A stretch of DNA of 28,835 bases from DATKCA01 sp035544675 (lineage in GTDB: Bacteria > Acidobacteriota > Thermoanaerobaculia > Gp7-AA8), in assembly GCA_035544675.1 (NCBI GenBank), contig DATKCA010000122.1:1-28835 (forward strand). Direction: 5' to 3'. The translations under genes and the position numbers were made by a program. The notes under the pieces are model-generated. The model ran no database searches. It was not told the DNA's origin and was given only the letters and a program-made list of their open reading frames with translations. Positions 21,667 through 28,835 of this stretch are shown here, one piece after another (position 1 is the first letter of the stretch; every line of letters starts with the position of its first letter).

Positions 21667-23976
21667 CTACTTCACTGCGATGGCGCGGGCCTGCTTGTAA
21701 TCGACGATGCCCTTGAACATCTTCTCCAGCGCGTCCTGCAGCAGCGTGCGCATGCCCTGGTCGAGCGCGATCTTGCGCAGGTCGTCGATCGGCGCGCGTT
21801 TCTGCACGGCGCGCTTGACCTCGTCCGTGCCCACCAGCAGCTCGTGCACGCCCATGCGGCCCTTGAACCCGCTGTTGTTGCACGTCGTACAGCCCTTCGG
21901 CTTGTACAGGGTCAGGTCCTTCGAATATTCGATTCCGGTGCGGAAGAAATAGTCGGCGCCGTAGGCCTCGACGATCTCGTTGAACTCCTGCACCGTGGGG
22001 TGGTAACCCTCTTTGCATTTCTGACAGAGCGTGCGGATCAGGCGCTGCGCCATGATGCCCAGCAGCGCATCGGCGAAGTTGAACGGATCGATCTCCATGT
22101 CCAGGAGGCGGGTGATGGTCTCCGGGGCCGAGTTCGTGTGCAGCGTCGAGAACACCAGGTGGCCGGTCAGCGACGCCTCGATGCCGATGGCCGCCGTCTC
22201 GTGATCGCGCATCTCGCCGACCATGATCACGTCCGGATCGGCGCGCAGGAACGAGCGCATGGCCGCCGCGAACGTGAAGTCGATCTTCGGCTGCACCTGC
22301 ACCTGGCGCAGACCCTTCTGCGTGATCTCCACCGGATCCTCGGCCGTCCAGATCTTCATGTCTTCCGTGTTGATGAACCCGAGCGCGGAGTGCAGCGTGG
22401 TGGTCTTGCCCGATCCGGTCGGACCGACGACGAGACAGATCCCGTACGGCTTGGCCAGGATCTCCTTGAACTTCATGAGGTTGTATTCGCTGAAGCCCAT
22501 CTTCTCGATCGGCAGCGGCTTCGATCCGGCCAGGAGGCGCATGACTACGTCTTCGTTGCCGTTCGCCGTCGGGATCGTGGCCACGCGAAGCTCGATCGTT
22601 CCCTTCGAATACTTGAAGCGGATCTTGCCGTCCTGCGGCTTGCGGCGCTCGGAGATGTCGAGCTTCGACATGATCTTCAGGCGCTGCACCAGCGCGTTGC
22701 GGTGCATGCCCGGGACTTCCATGAACTTCACGCAGTCGCCGTCGATGCGCAGGCGGATGCCGCACGGGTTCTTCGCGCCGTCGGGCTCGATGTGAATGTC
22801 GGACGCGCCGCGCGCGAACGCCTCGATGATCAGCTGGTTGGCGAGGCGCACGATGCCGGAGTCGGTCTCGTCGACCTCCGGCATGTCGTCCTTCCTCTCC
22901 TCCTCGATCTCCGCCTCGCCGTCGCCGAGGGAGTCGATGATTTTGGCGAGGTCGGTGTCGCCCTGGGTCTCGGCCGTCTCCAGCGACTCGCCGTAGGAGG
23001 CGGCGATGTACGCGAGGATGTCGTTCTTGAGTCCCACCAGGAAGTCGTAGCGAGGGGAGAGGTTCATGGCCCGGATGCCGTCCAGTCGCGTCAGGTCCTG
23101 CGGATCATCGACGGCCACGACCAGGACGCCCGGCCGCCGCTCCACCGGCGCGCACACGTACTTCTTCCACATGTCCGAGCCGACCCGCTCGCGAAGGTCT
23201 TCGGCGATGGTCTGCTCTCCGTCGTAGTGAAAGGCCTGAGCGTTGTAGAACGCGGCCAGCGACTTGAGCAGCTCGTCCTTCGGCACGCCGTGATCGTCGA
23301 TGAGGATCTTCTCCACGGCCACGTTGTTCACGCGGGCGCTCGACACGGCCTGCTCGATGTCCTTCTCGGAGATGATCCCCTTGTCGACCAGCGAGCCGAA
23401 GCGGGAGGGCTTGCTCTGGCGCGTGACGCGGTGCTGGTTGTAGAACGCGATCCCCAGGATCCGGGCGATCTCCTCGGCCGTGTCTTCGTCCTGCGCGCTG
23501 AACGGCGTGCCTCGCTGATGGTTGATGAGCTGAATGACCCCCAGCAGGTACTTCTCGAAGACGATTGGGACGGCCAGGACGGACTTCGTCCGGAAGCCGC
23601 TCTGCTTGTCCCAGCGCTGGTCGAAGCGGAGGTTCGGGTGATATCTGGCCAGCTCCGAAGCGTCGTAGGCGTCGCGGATGTTGAGGGTCTTCCGCGCCAG
23701 CGCCGTGAAGCCGGCGATGGAGCCGAAGGACTTGGGAACCCGGATCTCCTTGGGCACGTCGCCCACCTTCTGGACCGAATACAGCTCCTGGTTCCTGGTG
23801 TCGACGGCGTAGATGGTCAGGCGCTCGGAGTCCATCAGCTCCAGGATCCGGTCCTTGAGCGTCATGAGGATGTGCGTGATCGACTCGGCGGAGTTGATCT
23901 GGTTGGTGATCGCGGTCAGCTTCTTCCGGAACTCGAGCTCGCGCTCCATGGAAGAGGGTGCGGCTTGAACTGTCAT
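21667..23976 (-). CDS. pilB: GAF-domain PilB/GspE-type IV pilus or type II secretion ATPase
   Basis: The protein has 769 aa. A GAF domain fills about 20-185 (SERLTIYAVDTRNQELYSV, FRTKSVLAVPIVFEKYLLGV). An MshEN-like region follows (about 190-330), then the GspE/PilB ATPase: ASDIHIEPDG, DISERRKPQDGKI, Walker A GPTGSGKTT with K524, the Asp box TAEDPVEI, Walker B DPDVIMVGEMRD, the His box GHLVFSTLHTN and the tetracysteine zinc site CQKC then CTTC. It powers pilus extension or pseudopilus assembly. MshEN domains of this family often bind c-di-GMP, which would connect it to the GGDEF-EAL protein, but the key residues were not checked. GGAGAG precedes the start. The GAF module suggests ligand control not present in the second copy. 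Confidence 0.92.
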   Translation of the reverse strand: MTVQAAPSSMERELEFRKKLTAITNQINSAESITHILMTLKDRILELMDSERLTIYAVDTRNQELYSVQKVGDVPKEIRVPKSFGSIAGFTALARKTLNIRDAYDASELARYHPNLRFDQRWDKQSGFRTKSVLAVPIVFEKYLLGVIQLINHQRGTPFSAQDEDTAEEIARILGIAFYNQHRVTRQSKPSRFGSLVDKGIISEKDIEQAVSSARVNNVAVEKILIDDHGVPKDELLKSLAAFYNAQAFHYDGEQTIAEDLRERVGSDMWKKYVCAPVERRPGVLVVAVDDPQDLTRLDGIRAMNLSPRYDFLVGLKNDILAYIAASYGESLETAETQGDTDLAKIIDSLGDGEAEIEEERKDDMPEVDETDSGIVRLANQLIIEAFARGASDIHIEPDGAKNPCGIRLRIDGDCVKFMEVPGMHRNALVQRLKIMSKLDISERRKPQDGKIRFKYSKGTIELRVATIPTANGNEDVVMRLLAGSKPLPIEKMGFSEYNLMKFKEILAKPYGICLVVGPTGSGKTTTLHSALGFINTEDMKIWTAEDPVEITQKGLRQVQVQPKIDFTFAAAMRSFLRADPDVIMVGEMRDHETAAIGIEASLTGHLVFSTLHTNSAPETITRLLDMEIDPFNFADALLGIMAQRLIRTLCQKCKEGYHPTVQEFNEIVEAYGADYFFRTGIEYSKDLTLYKPKGCTTCNNSGFKGRMGVHELLVGTDEVKRAVQKRAPIDDLRKIALDQGMRTLLQDALEKMFKGIVDYKQARAIAVK

Positions 23977-24030
23977 CTGCTCTCCGATTCGGGGGGGCTA
24001 GTCCGTTGCTCAAGAATAACGCACAAATCT

Positions 24031-24058
24031 GGGCTCGGGGCTCTGGGCTCTGGGCTCG
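24031..24058. repeat. Heptamer tandem repeat, GGGCTCK x4
   Basis: GGGCTCG, GGGCTCT, GGGCTCT, GGGCTCG follow one another directly, upstream of the pilB-like gene. It resembles the GGCCTCG array at 21635-21662. Confidence 0.9.
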
Positions 24059-24067
24059 GGGGGGATG

Positions 24068-24094
24068 AACCACAGAGTCACAGAGAACACAGAG
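24068..24094 (+). repeat. Dispersed repeat, second copy of the CACAGAG element
   Basis: This 27-nt stretch (AACCACAGAGTCACAGAG, then AACACAGAG) equals 20183-20209 at 26 of 27 positions. Here only one arm is present, so no hairpin forms. Confidence 0.85.
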
Positions 24095-24210
24095 ACAGGG
24101 GGAGACACACAGAGCCAGCACCAACGTAACGAGGGTCACGCGCGTATCAGACGTCGAAAGCAAACGACGCGACGGCCGGCGCGTCCCAAACCAAACAAGG
24201 AGACTTACCC

Positions 24211-25218
24211 ATGCGATTCAAGCTGATCGCAGCCGTTCTGGCCCTGGCCGCATCGTCTGCATTCGCGCAGTTCCCACAGCCCACCATCGACACGATCCAG
24301 CCCGCGGAGGGCACCGCTCGTGGCGGGACTCTGGTCACCATCACCGGCGCGGGATTCGAATCCTGCCCGCCTTACCTCGTCGGATGCACCACAGCCACCG
24401 TCGTGATCGGCGGCAGGGTGGCCGAGGTCGTCGAGGTGACAGGAAGCAGAGTCGTCGTGCGCACGCCGTCCAACAGCAGTGGCACGTACGACGTCGTCGT
24501 CACCACCCGGGGCGGCACCGCCCGCCGCGTCAACGCCTTCACTTATGGGTCCCGGGCGTTCGTACGCCTCCTTCTCCCCACGTTCATCGAAGGAGAAGCA
24601 CCGGGCGCTCACGACTCGCGCTGGCGCACCGAGCTGACCGGCTTCCTCCGCGGCAGCGGCAGCGCCCGCGTCACCGATGACCCCGACGCCCCCTCATCCG
24701 GAGTGGTCGGCGCCGGCACGTTCGTCCCTCTGGTCGGTACGGCACGCCCGGGGCAGGGCCGCTTCATCTACGTGACGACGGAAGCCGCCGAGCTCCTCAC
24801 CCTCAACCTGCGCGCCCGCGACCTCTCCTCCCCCGACAACCTCGGCGTCGAGATTCCGGTCATCCGCAGCGCCGCGACGTTCGGACCCGACAGCGTGATC
24901 GCCATTCTCAACGTCCCGATCGCGGCGCAGTACCGCCAGAAACTGCGCATCTACGACTTCGACGGTGAGCTCGGCCGGACCGTGCGCGTGAACATCGACG
25001 GCGTGGTCACGCGCGACATCGTGCTCTCGGCCGCCGCCGAGAGCGGCGATTTCCCGGAGTATCCCGGTTACGCCGAGCTGGACCTGAACCTGATCCCGGA
25101 GCTGATCGGTCGCGACGCGGTGACGGTCACGATCGACACGCCGGCGGAAGGACGGTTCTGGGCCTACGTCAGCGTCACGAACAACGACACGCAGCAGGTG
25201 ACTGTGGTGACGCCGTAG
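24211..25218 (+). CDS. Exported IPT/TIG-domain protein
   Basis: The protein has 335 aa with a signal peptide (MRFKLIAAVLALAASSAFA, cleavage before Q). An IPT/TIG domain spans about 24-113: PTIDTIQPAEGTARGGTLVT, ITGAGFE, then NSSGTYDVVVTTRGGTARRV. The C-terminal 200 residues are beta-rich (AELLTLNLRARDLSS, RFWAYVSVTNNDTQQVTVV) and resemble domains seen in acidobacterial surface proteins, without a named match. AAGGAG lies 9-14 nt before the ATG. It sits between two pilB-like genes but on the other strand, and a structural role in the envelope is only a guess. Confidence 0.88.
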   Translation: MRFKLIAAVLALAASSAFAQFPQPTIDTIQPAEGTARGGTLVTITGAGFESCPPYLVGCTTATVVIGGRVAEVVEVTGSRVVVRTPSNSSGTYDVVVTTRGGTARRVNAFTYGSRAFVRLLLPTFIEGEAPGAHDSRWRTELTGFLRGSGSARVTDDPDAPSSGVVGAGTFVPLVGTARPGQGRFIYVTTEAAELLTLNLRARDLSSPDNLGVEIPVIRSAATFGPDSVIAILNVPIAAQYRQKLRIYDFDGELGRTVRVNIDGVVTRDIVLSAAAESGDFPEYPGYAELDLNLIPELIGRDAVTVTIDTPAEGRFWAYVSVTNNDTQQVTVVTP

Positions 25219-25227
25219 AGGTGGAGC

Positions 25228-25295
25228 GATTCTGTGGAGGACAGGCAATCCTGCCTGTCCGGGGGCAGGCAGGATTGCCTGCCCTCCACAGAATC
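25228..25295. repeat. REPIN-like nested palindrome
   Basis: The 30-nt arms 25228-25257 and 25266-25295 are inverted copies with one mismatch. Each arm contains its own hairpin: GGACAGGCA/TGCCTGTCC (25239-25260) and GGGCAGGCA/TGCCTGCCC (25263-25284). It lies between convergent genes and overlaps the last bases of the minus-strand ATPase gene by 2 nt. The layout of two inverted palindromic units is that of a REPIN, a non-autonomous mobile element. Confidence 0.85.
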
Positions 25296-27093
25296 AGATC
25301 CCCGTCACGCGCACCACTTCTTCGAACGTCGTCGAGCCCTCGGCCAGTTTGCGCAGCGCGGACTGACGCAGCGTGCGCATCCCGCGCTTGATGGCCATCT
25401 CCTTGATCTTCAGGAAATCCTCGGAGCGGTCGATGAGGTCGCGGATGGCGTTGTCGATCGGCAGGATCTCGAAGATGCCGGTGCGGCCGAAGTAGCCGGT
25501 ATTGCGGCAGCGGATGCAGCCCGCCCCCTCCTTCACGATGATCCTTTTGCCGGCCGGCGCCTGCAGGTTCAGCATGCCCGCCTCTTCCACCGTGAGCGGG
25601 CGGTTGCGCTTGCAGTCCTCGCAGATCTTGCGGACCAGGCGCTGCGCCATCGTCCCGATGAGCGTCGAGGAGATCAGGAACGGCTGGATGCCCAGGTCGA
25701 TGAGGCGGGTCACGGAGGAGGAGGCGTCGTTGGTGTGCAGCGTGGAGAAGACCAGGTGTCCGGTCAGCGCGGCCTGCACGGCATTCTGGGCAGTCTCCTG
25801 ATCGCGGATCTCGCCCACCATGATGATGTCGGGGTCCTGGCGGAGGATCGTCCGCAGCGCCGCCGGGAACGTGATGCCGGCCTTGACCTGCACCGCGGTC
25901 TGGTTGAACTCGTCGTACACCATCTCGATCGGGTCTTCGATGGTGGTGATGTTGATCTCCGGCGAGGCCAGGCTCCGGAGCGCGGAGTACAGCGTGACGG
26001 TCTTGCCCGATCCGGTCGGTCCCGTGACCAGGATGATGCCGTGCGGCCGCATGATCCAGTCGGCGAACACCTTCATCTCGTCGTCGTAGAAGCCGAGACC
26101 GGAGAGGTCGCGGATCATGATTTCGGGATCGAAGATGCGCATGACCATCTTCTCGCCGAAAGCGGTGGGGAGCGTGGAGACACGGAGCTCGATCTCCTTC
26201 CCCTCCCGGTCGGTCTTGATGCGGCCGTCCTGGGGGCGGCGTTTCTCGGCGATGTCCATCCGGCACATCGTCTTCAGGCGCGAGGTAATGGCCAGGTTCA
26301 CCAGCTTGGGGACGCGCTGGATCTCGTGCAGGACGCCGTCGATGCGGAAGCGGATCAGGGCGAACTCGCGCTTCGGCTCGATGTGGATGTCCGACGCGCG
26401 CGAGTCGTAGGCGTGCTGGAGGAGGTAGTCGACGGCGTTGACGATGTGCTGGTCGCTCGACTCGATCTCGGAGCCCGACTTCAGCTTCACGTACTGCTCG
26501 AGGTTGCTGAGGTCGATGCCCCCCTTCAGATCGCGCTCCGCCTTGGTGACCGCGCTGCGGAAGCCATACTGCTCGTTGATCACCCCCATCACATCCGACT
26601 CGGCGGACACGACGATCTCGATCTCCTGGTTGGCCATCGGCCGGTAGCTGTCGATGGCCACGCGGTCGAACGGGTTGACCATGGACACCACGAGCTTGCC
26701 GTCGCGGACGGCCACCGGAACCATCCGGTTCTTGCGGGCGAATGGGCGGGAGATCTTCTTCTCGATCATCTCCACGTCGAGCTTCAGCGTGTCGACCTTG
26801 AAGAACGGGAGATGAGCGTCTTCGGCGATGAGCCGGGCCAGCAGGAAGTCGTCGATGCGCGTGGCGTTGCCGCTGGCGTCGACCAGATTCATGGCCGCCA
26901 GCGCCTTGAAAGGGCTGCTCTCGTCGTCGGCCCGGCTCTTCGACGACCGCGCCTGCGCCCGGAACTGCTGGTCGACCTTCTCGACCTCGGCCCGCTGCCT
27001 CTCGTCGATGAAGCCGGCGCTGGCCAAGAGATCGCCGAGGTAGGCGACTGTGATCTCCCTGGAGACTTTCGGTGGTGCGGGAGTGACCGTCAT
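25294..27093 (-). CDS. pilB: Second PilB/GspE-type assembly ATPase, no GAF domain
   Basis: The protein has 599 aa. An MshEN-type N-terminal region (about 10-190) leads into the ATPase: ASDIHIEPKREFALIRFRID, DIAEKRRPQDGRI, Walker A GPTGSGKTVTLYSAL with K364, the Asp box TIEDPIEM, Walker B DPDIIMVGEIRD, the His box GHLVFSTLHTND, and Cys pairs CEDC and CIRC. All catalytic motifs are intact, so two active paralogues of the same motor lie in the window. No Shine-Dalgarno is evident at the ATG (27093). The last 2 nt overlap a palindromic repeat. Whether it serves pili or a type II secretion pseudopilus cannot be told; pilC, pilT and pilin genes are not in the window. Confidence 0.92.
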   Translation of the reverse strand: MTVTPAPPKVSREITVAYLGDLLASAGFIDERQRAEVEKVDQQFRAQARSSKSRADDESSPFKALAAMNLVDASGNATRIDDFLLARLIAEDAHLPFFKVDTLKLDVEMIEKKISRPFARKNRMVPVAVRDGKLVVSMVNPFDRVAIDSYRPMANQEIEIVVSAESDVMGVINEQYGFRSAVTKAERDLKGGIDLSNLEQYVKLKSGSEIESSDQHIVNAVDYLLQHAYDSRASDIHIEPKREFALIRFRIDGVLHEIQRVPKLVNLAITSRLKTMCRMDIAEKRRPQDGRIKTDREGKEIELRVSTLPTAFGEKMVMRIFDPEIMIRDLSGLGFYDDEMKVFADWIMRPHGIILVTGPTGSGKTVTLYSALRSLASPEINITTIEDPIEMVYDEFNQTAVQVKAGITFPAALRTILRQDPDIIMVGEIRDQETAQNAVQAALTGHLVFSTLHTNDASSSVTRLIDLGIQPFLISSTLIGTMAQRLVRKICEDCKRNRPLTVEEAGMLNLQAPAGKRIIVKEGAGCIRCRNTGYFGRTGIFEILPIDNAIRDLIDRSEDFLKIKEMAIKRGMRTLRQSALRKLAEGSTTFEEVVRVTGI

Positions 27094-27117
27094 AGACCAG
27101 TGTTCAATGTTAGCGCC

Positions 27118-28311
27118 TCAGTCGTGGACCTCGAGGAGGAATCCCTTCAGATACTCCCCTTCCGGACAATAGATTGACACCGGATGGTCCGCGGCCGCGG
27201 TGAGGCGGCGCACGAAGGAGACGCGGCGGCCGGCGTCGAGGGCGGCGGCGAAGATCACCTTCTGGAAGAGGTCGGCGCTCATGTGCCCGGAGCAGGAGAA
27301 CGTCATCAGCATCCCCCCCTTCTCGACGAGGCGCAGGGCGTGGAGGTTGATGTCCTTGTAGCCGCGCGCGGCGCGGTCGACCTCGCCGCGGCTCCTGGCG
27401 AAGGCCGGCGGATCGCAGACCAGAAGGCCGGCCCGCGCCCCCGCCGCTCCCTGCGCACGCAGGAAGCCGAATGCGTCGGCGACCGTGAAGCTGGCGGTCA
27501 CTCCGTTCAGCTCGTGATTCGTCCGCGCCAGCTCGATGGCCGGCGCGGAGATATCGACGTTCTCGACCGCGGCCGCCCCTCCCGCCGCCGCGTAAACACC
27601 GAACGCGCCGCTGTACGAGAACAGGTTGAGGACGCGCCGTCCGCGCGCCAGCTCCCGCGCCAGCGCGCGGTTCTCCCGTTGATCGAGGAAGAAGCCGGTC
27701 TTCTGCCCCTCCCGGGGATCGACGGAGAAACGGAGCCCGTTCTCGGAGATCACGGTGGCCGGCTCCCCCTCCCCCTCCCAGAGCGATTCGGCGGGAAGGC
27801 GCTCCAGCGCGCGGACCGGCAGGTCGTTCTTGATGAAGATCCCGCGCGGCCTCAGCTCCTCGCGCAACGCGCCCAGCACGATGTCCTTCAGCTGATCGAG
27901 GCCGCTGTTCGCGATCTCCACCACGACCACCTCGCCGTAACGATCGACGATGAGGCCGGAGAGGTCATCGCCATCCGCGTTCACGATGCGCGCGGCATCC
28001 GTGCCCTCACGGAGGATCGGGCCGCGGCGCTCCATCGCCGCGGTGATGCGCGCACGGATCGTGTCCGCCGTGAGCTCCTCCGCGCCGAACGTGAGCGCCC
28101 GCAACCGGATCTGCGAGTGCTGCGAGTACAAACCGGACGCGACGTGCGCGCCGCGCTCGTCGACCAGATCGGCCACGGCGGCGTCCGTAGGACCGCTTTC
28201 GCGGGCAATCGCGCCGGCGAAAATCCACGGATGCCGGTTCGCGATGACACGATCCTTCCCCGGCTTCATGCGAAGCTGCCGGCGATTCGATGCCGCGAAC
28301 CGATCATTCAT
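27118..28311 (-). CDS. rlmI: RlmI-like 23S rRNA (cytosine-5) methyltransferase
   Basis: The protein has 397 aa. A PUA domain occupies the N-terminus (about 12-95, RMKPGKDRVIANRHPWIFAG). The methyltransferase part follows with GQKTGFFLDQRENRALA, motif I LNLFSYSGAFGVYAA, motif IV CDPPAFARSRGEVDR, and FSCSGHMSADLF holding the likely catalytic Cys. These are characteristic of the RlmI/YccW family that makes m5C in 23S rRNA. The ATG used is 28311; an in-frame ATG at 28269 (MKPGKDR) is also possible. The start codon lies 14 bp from that of the divergent chaperone-like gene. Confidence 0.9.
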   Translation of the reverse strand: MNDRFAASNRRQLRMKPGKDRVIANRHPWIFAGAIARESGPTDAAVADLVDERGAHVASGLYSQHSQIRLRALTFGAEELTADTIRARITAAMERRGPILREGTDAARIVNADGDDLSGLIVDRYGEVVVVEIANSGLDQLKDIVLGALREELRPRGIFIKNDLPVRALERLPAESLWEGEGEPATVISENGLRFSVDPREGQKTGFFLDQRENRALARELARGRRVLNLFSYSGAFGVYAAAGGAAAVENVDISAPAIELARTNHELNGVTASFTVADAFGFLRAQGAAGARAGLLVCDPPAFARSRGEVDRAARGYKDINLHALRLVEKGGMLMTFSCSGHMSADLFQKVIFAAALDAGRRVSFVRRLTAAADHPVSIYCPEGEYLKGFLLEVHD

Positions 28312-28314
28312 GAT

Positions 28315-28320
28315 TACAAT
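28315..28320 (+). promoter_or_regulatory. Candidate -10 box TACAAT for the CesT/YbjN-like gene
   Basis: TACAAT ends 5 nt before the ATG at 28326, and no Shine-Dalgarno is present, so transcription would begin at or near the start codon. No convincing -35 box is seen. Read on the other strand the same bases give TGTAAT directed at rlmI. Confidence 0.4.
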
Positions 28321-28325
28321 TCGAA

Positions 28326-28829
28326 ATGGTGATACCCGCCGGTCAGGGAAAACAGTTCCACACGCAATGCCAGGAAGAAGTCTACCGGCAGGTCAAGTCG
28401 TATCTCGATGAGCTCGTGGAAGAGCACTTCGACGACGCCCAGCACTGCGACTTCTACCTCAAGTACGGCTCCACGGTCCTGGAGATCTCCATCGAGCCCT
28501 ACGACGAGGACGACGCCGTCATCGAGATCCTGGCGTTCGTCGTCCAGGGCGTCGAGCCCTCACCTGAGCTCATGCAGGAGCTGCTCATCCTCAACTCCGA
28601 GCTGCTCATCGGCGCCTTCAGCATGGTCGGCGGCGACATCTTCTTCTCCCACTCCTTCCTCGGGCGCCGCCTCCGGCCCGAGCAGCTCATCGCCTCGCTC
28701 GACAGCGTGGCCAGCATTTCGGACGAATACGACGAACAGATCGTCTCCAAGTACGGGGGCGAAACGGCCATCGAGCGGCTGCGGAGCAATCGAAAGATCT
28801 CCACCGCTTCGAGTCCACAGAACAATTAG
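28326..28829 (+). CDS. YbjN/CesT-like (type III secretion chaperone fold) protein
   Basis: The protein has 167 aa, acidic, with the alternating alpha/beta pattern of the YbjN and secretion-chaperone fold: HCDFYLKYGSTVLEISIEPY, VIEILAFVVQGVEPSPELMQ, ELLILNSELLIGAFSMVGGD, IFFSHSFLGRRLRPEQLIAS. Proteins like this are found alone in many bacteria that lack type III secretion; they may bind peptides. The match is by pattern, not by a named family. The N-terminus starts MVIPAGQGKQFH. No ribosome-binding site is visible. Confidence 0.82.
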   Translation: MVIPAGQGKQFHTQCQEEVYRQVKSYLDELVEEHFDDAQHCDFYLKYGSTVLEISIEPYDEDDAVIEILAFVVQGVEPSPELMQELLILNSELLIGAFSMVGGDIFFSHSFLGRRLRPEQLIASLDSVASISDEYDEQIVSKYGGETAIERLRSNRKISTASSPQNN

Positions 28830-28835
28830 CTCGCC

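Noticed and set aside
21844..27177. Long plus-strand frames opposite both pilB-like genes
   Set aside because: Same reason: the minus-strand frames contain all Walker and zinc-site motifs, the plus-strand ones contain none.
1..28835. CRISPR arrays, tRNA or rRNA genes, insertion sequences, phage genes
   Set aside because: I looked for direct-repeat/spacer periodicity, tRNA-like folds and transposase or integrase motifs and saw none.

Overview
The window is GC-rich, gene-dense and almost free of recognisable mobile genes. The gene set fits a deep-branching soil or sediment bacterium, most likely Acidobacteriota: DUF2911 and IPT/TIG exported proteins, PilB-type ATPases (one carrying GAF), a CesT/YbjN-like chaperone, a UGA-containing GrdB-like protein, and REPIN-like palindromes. 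The phylum is an inference from gene content. I see no rRNA, tRNA, CRISPR array or transposase.

Left part (1-8.95 kb): a large exported Ig/FN3-like protein running off the left edge; a DUF72 protein divergent from a GrdB-like protein whose reading frame crosses an in-frame TGA followed by a bacterial-SECIS-like hairpin; a small lipoprotein; a lone receiver domain; a DUF2911/amidohydrolase pair; a DUF4242 gene broken by one amber codon; a cupin; a Gly-rich small protein with a strong terminator; and a tight minus-strand operon of overlapping membrane genes headed by a rhomboid protease.

Centre (8.98-17.4 kb): a peptide-export locus that I consider the main discovery. Three short ORFs (62, 48 and 53 aa) share a leader of the form KPxxxxxDLxPxxxxxGG followed by unrelated, Cys-free cores. 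Two lie next to a SAM methyltransferase and the third ends a four-gene operon: parvulin/SurA-like protein, C39-peptidase ABC exporter with two cyclic-nucleotide-binding domains, HlyD-type adaptor, and a sigma-54-type AAA+ activator with intact GAFTGA but no sensor domain. All three precursor genes are preceded by the same 16-nt element TGGCAC-N-GATC-M-TGTT, which has the -24 half and the spacing of a sigma-54 promoter. The simplest reading is that the AAA+ protein switches on the precursors, the methyltransferase and parvulin act on them, and the transporter cuts after GG and exports them with HlyD. A GAF-less, HAMP-PAS-GGDEF-EAL protein follows immediately and may or may not belong.

Right part (20.1-28.8 kb): a BNR/sialidase-like protein overlapping a MoaD/ThiS-like protein; two PilB/GspE ATPases (the first with a GAF domain) separated by an exported IPT/TIG protein; an RlmI-like rRNA methyltransferase divergent from a YbjN/CesT-like chaperone with start codons only 14 bp apart. 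The intergenic gaps here hold palindromic and heptamer repeats.
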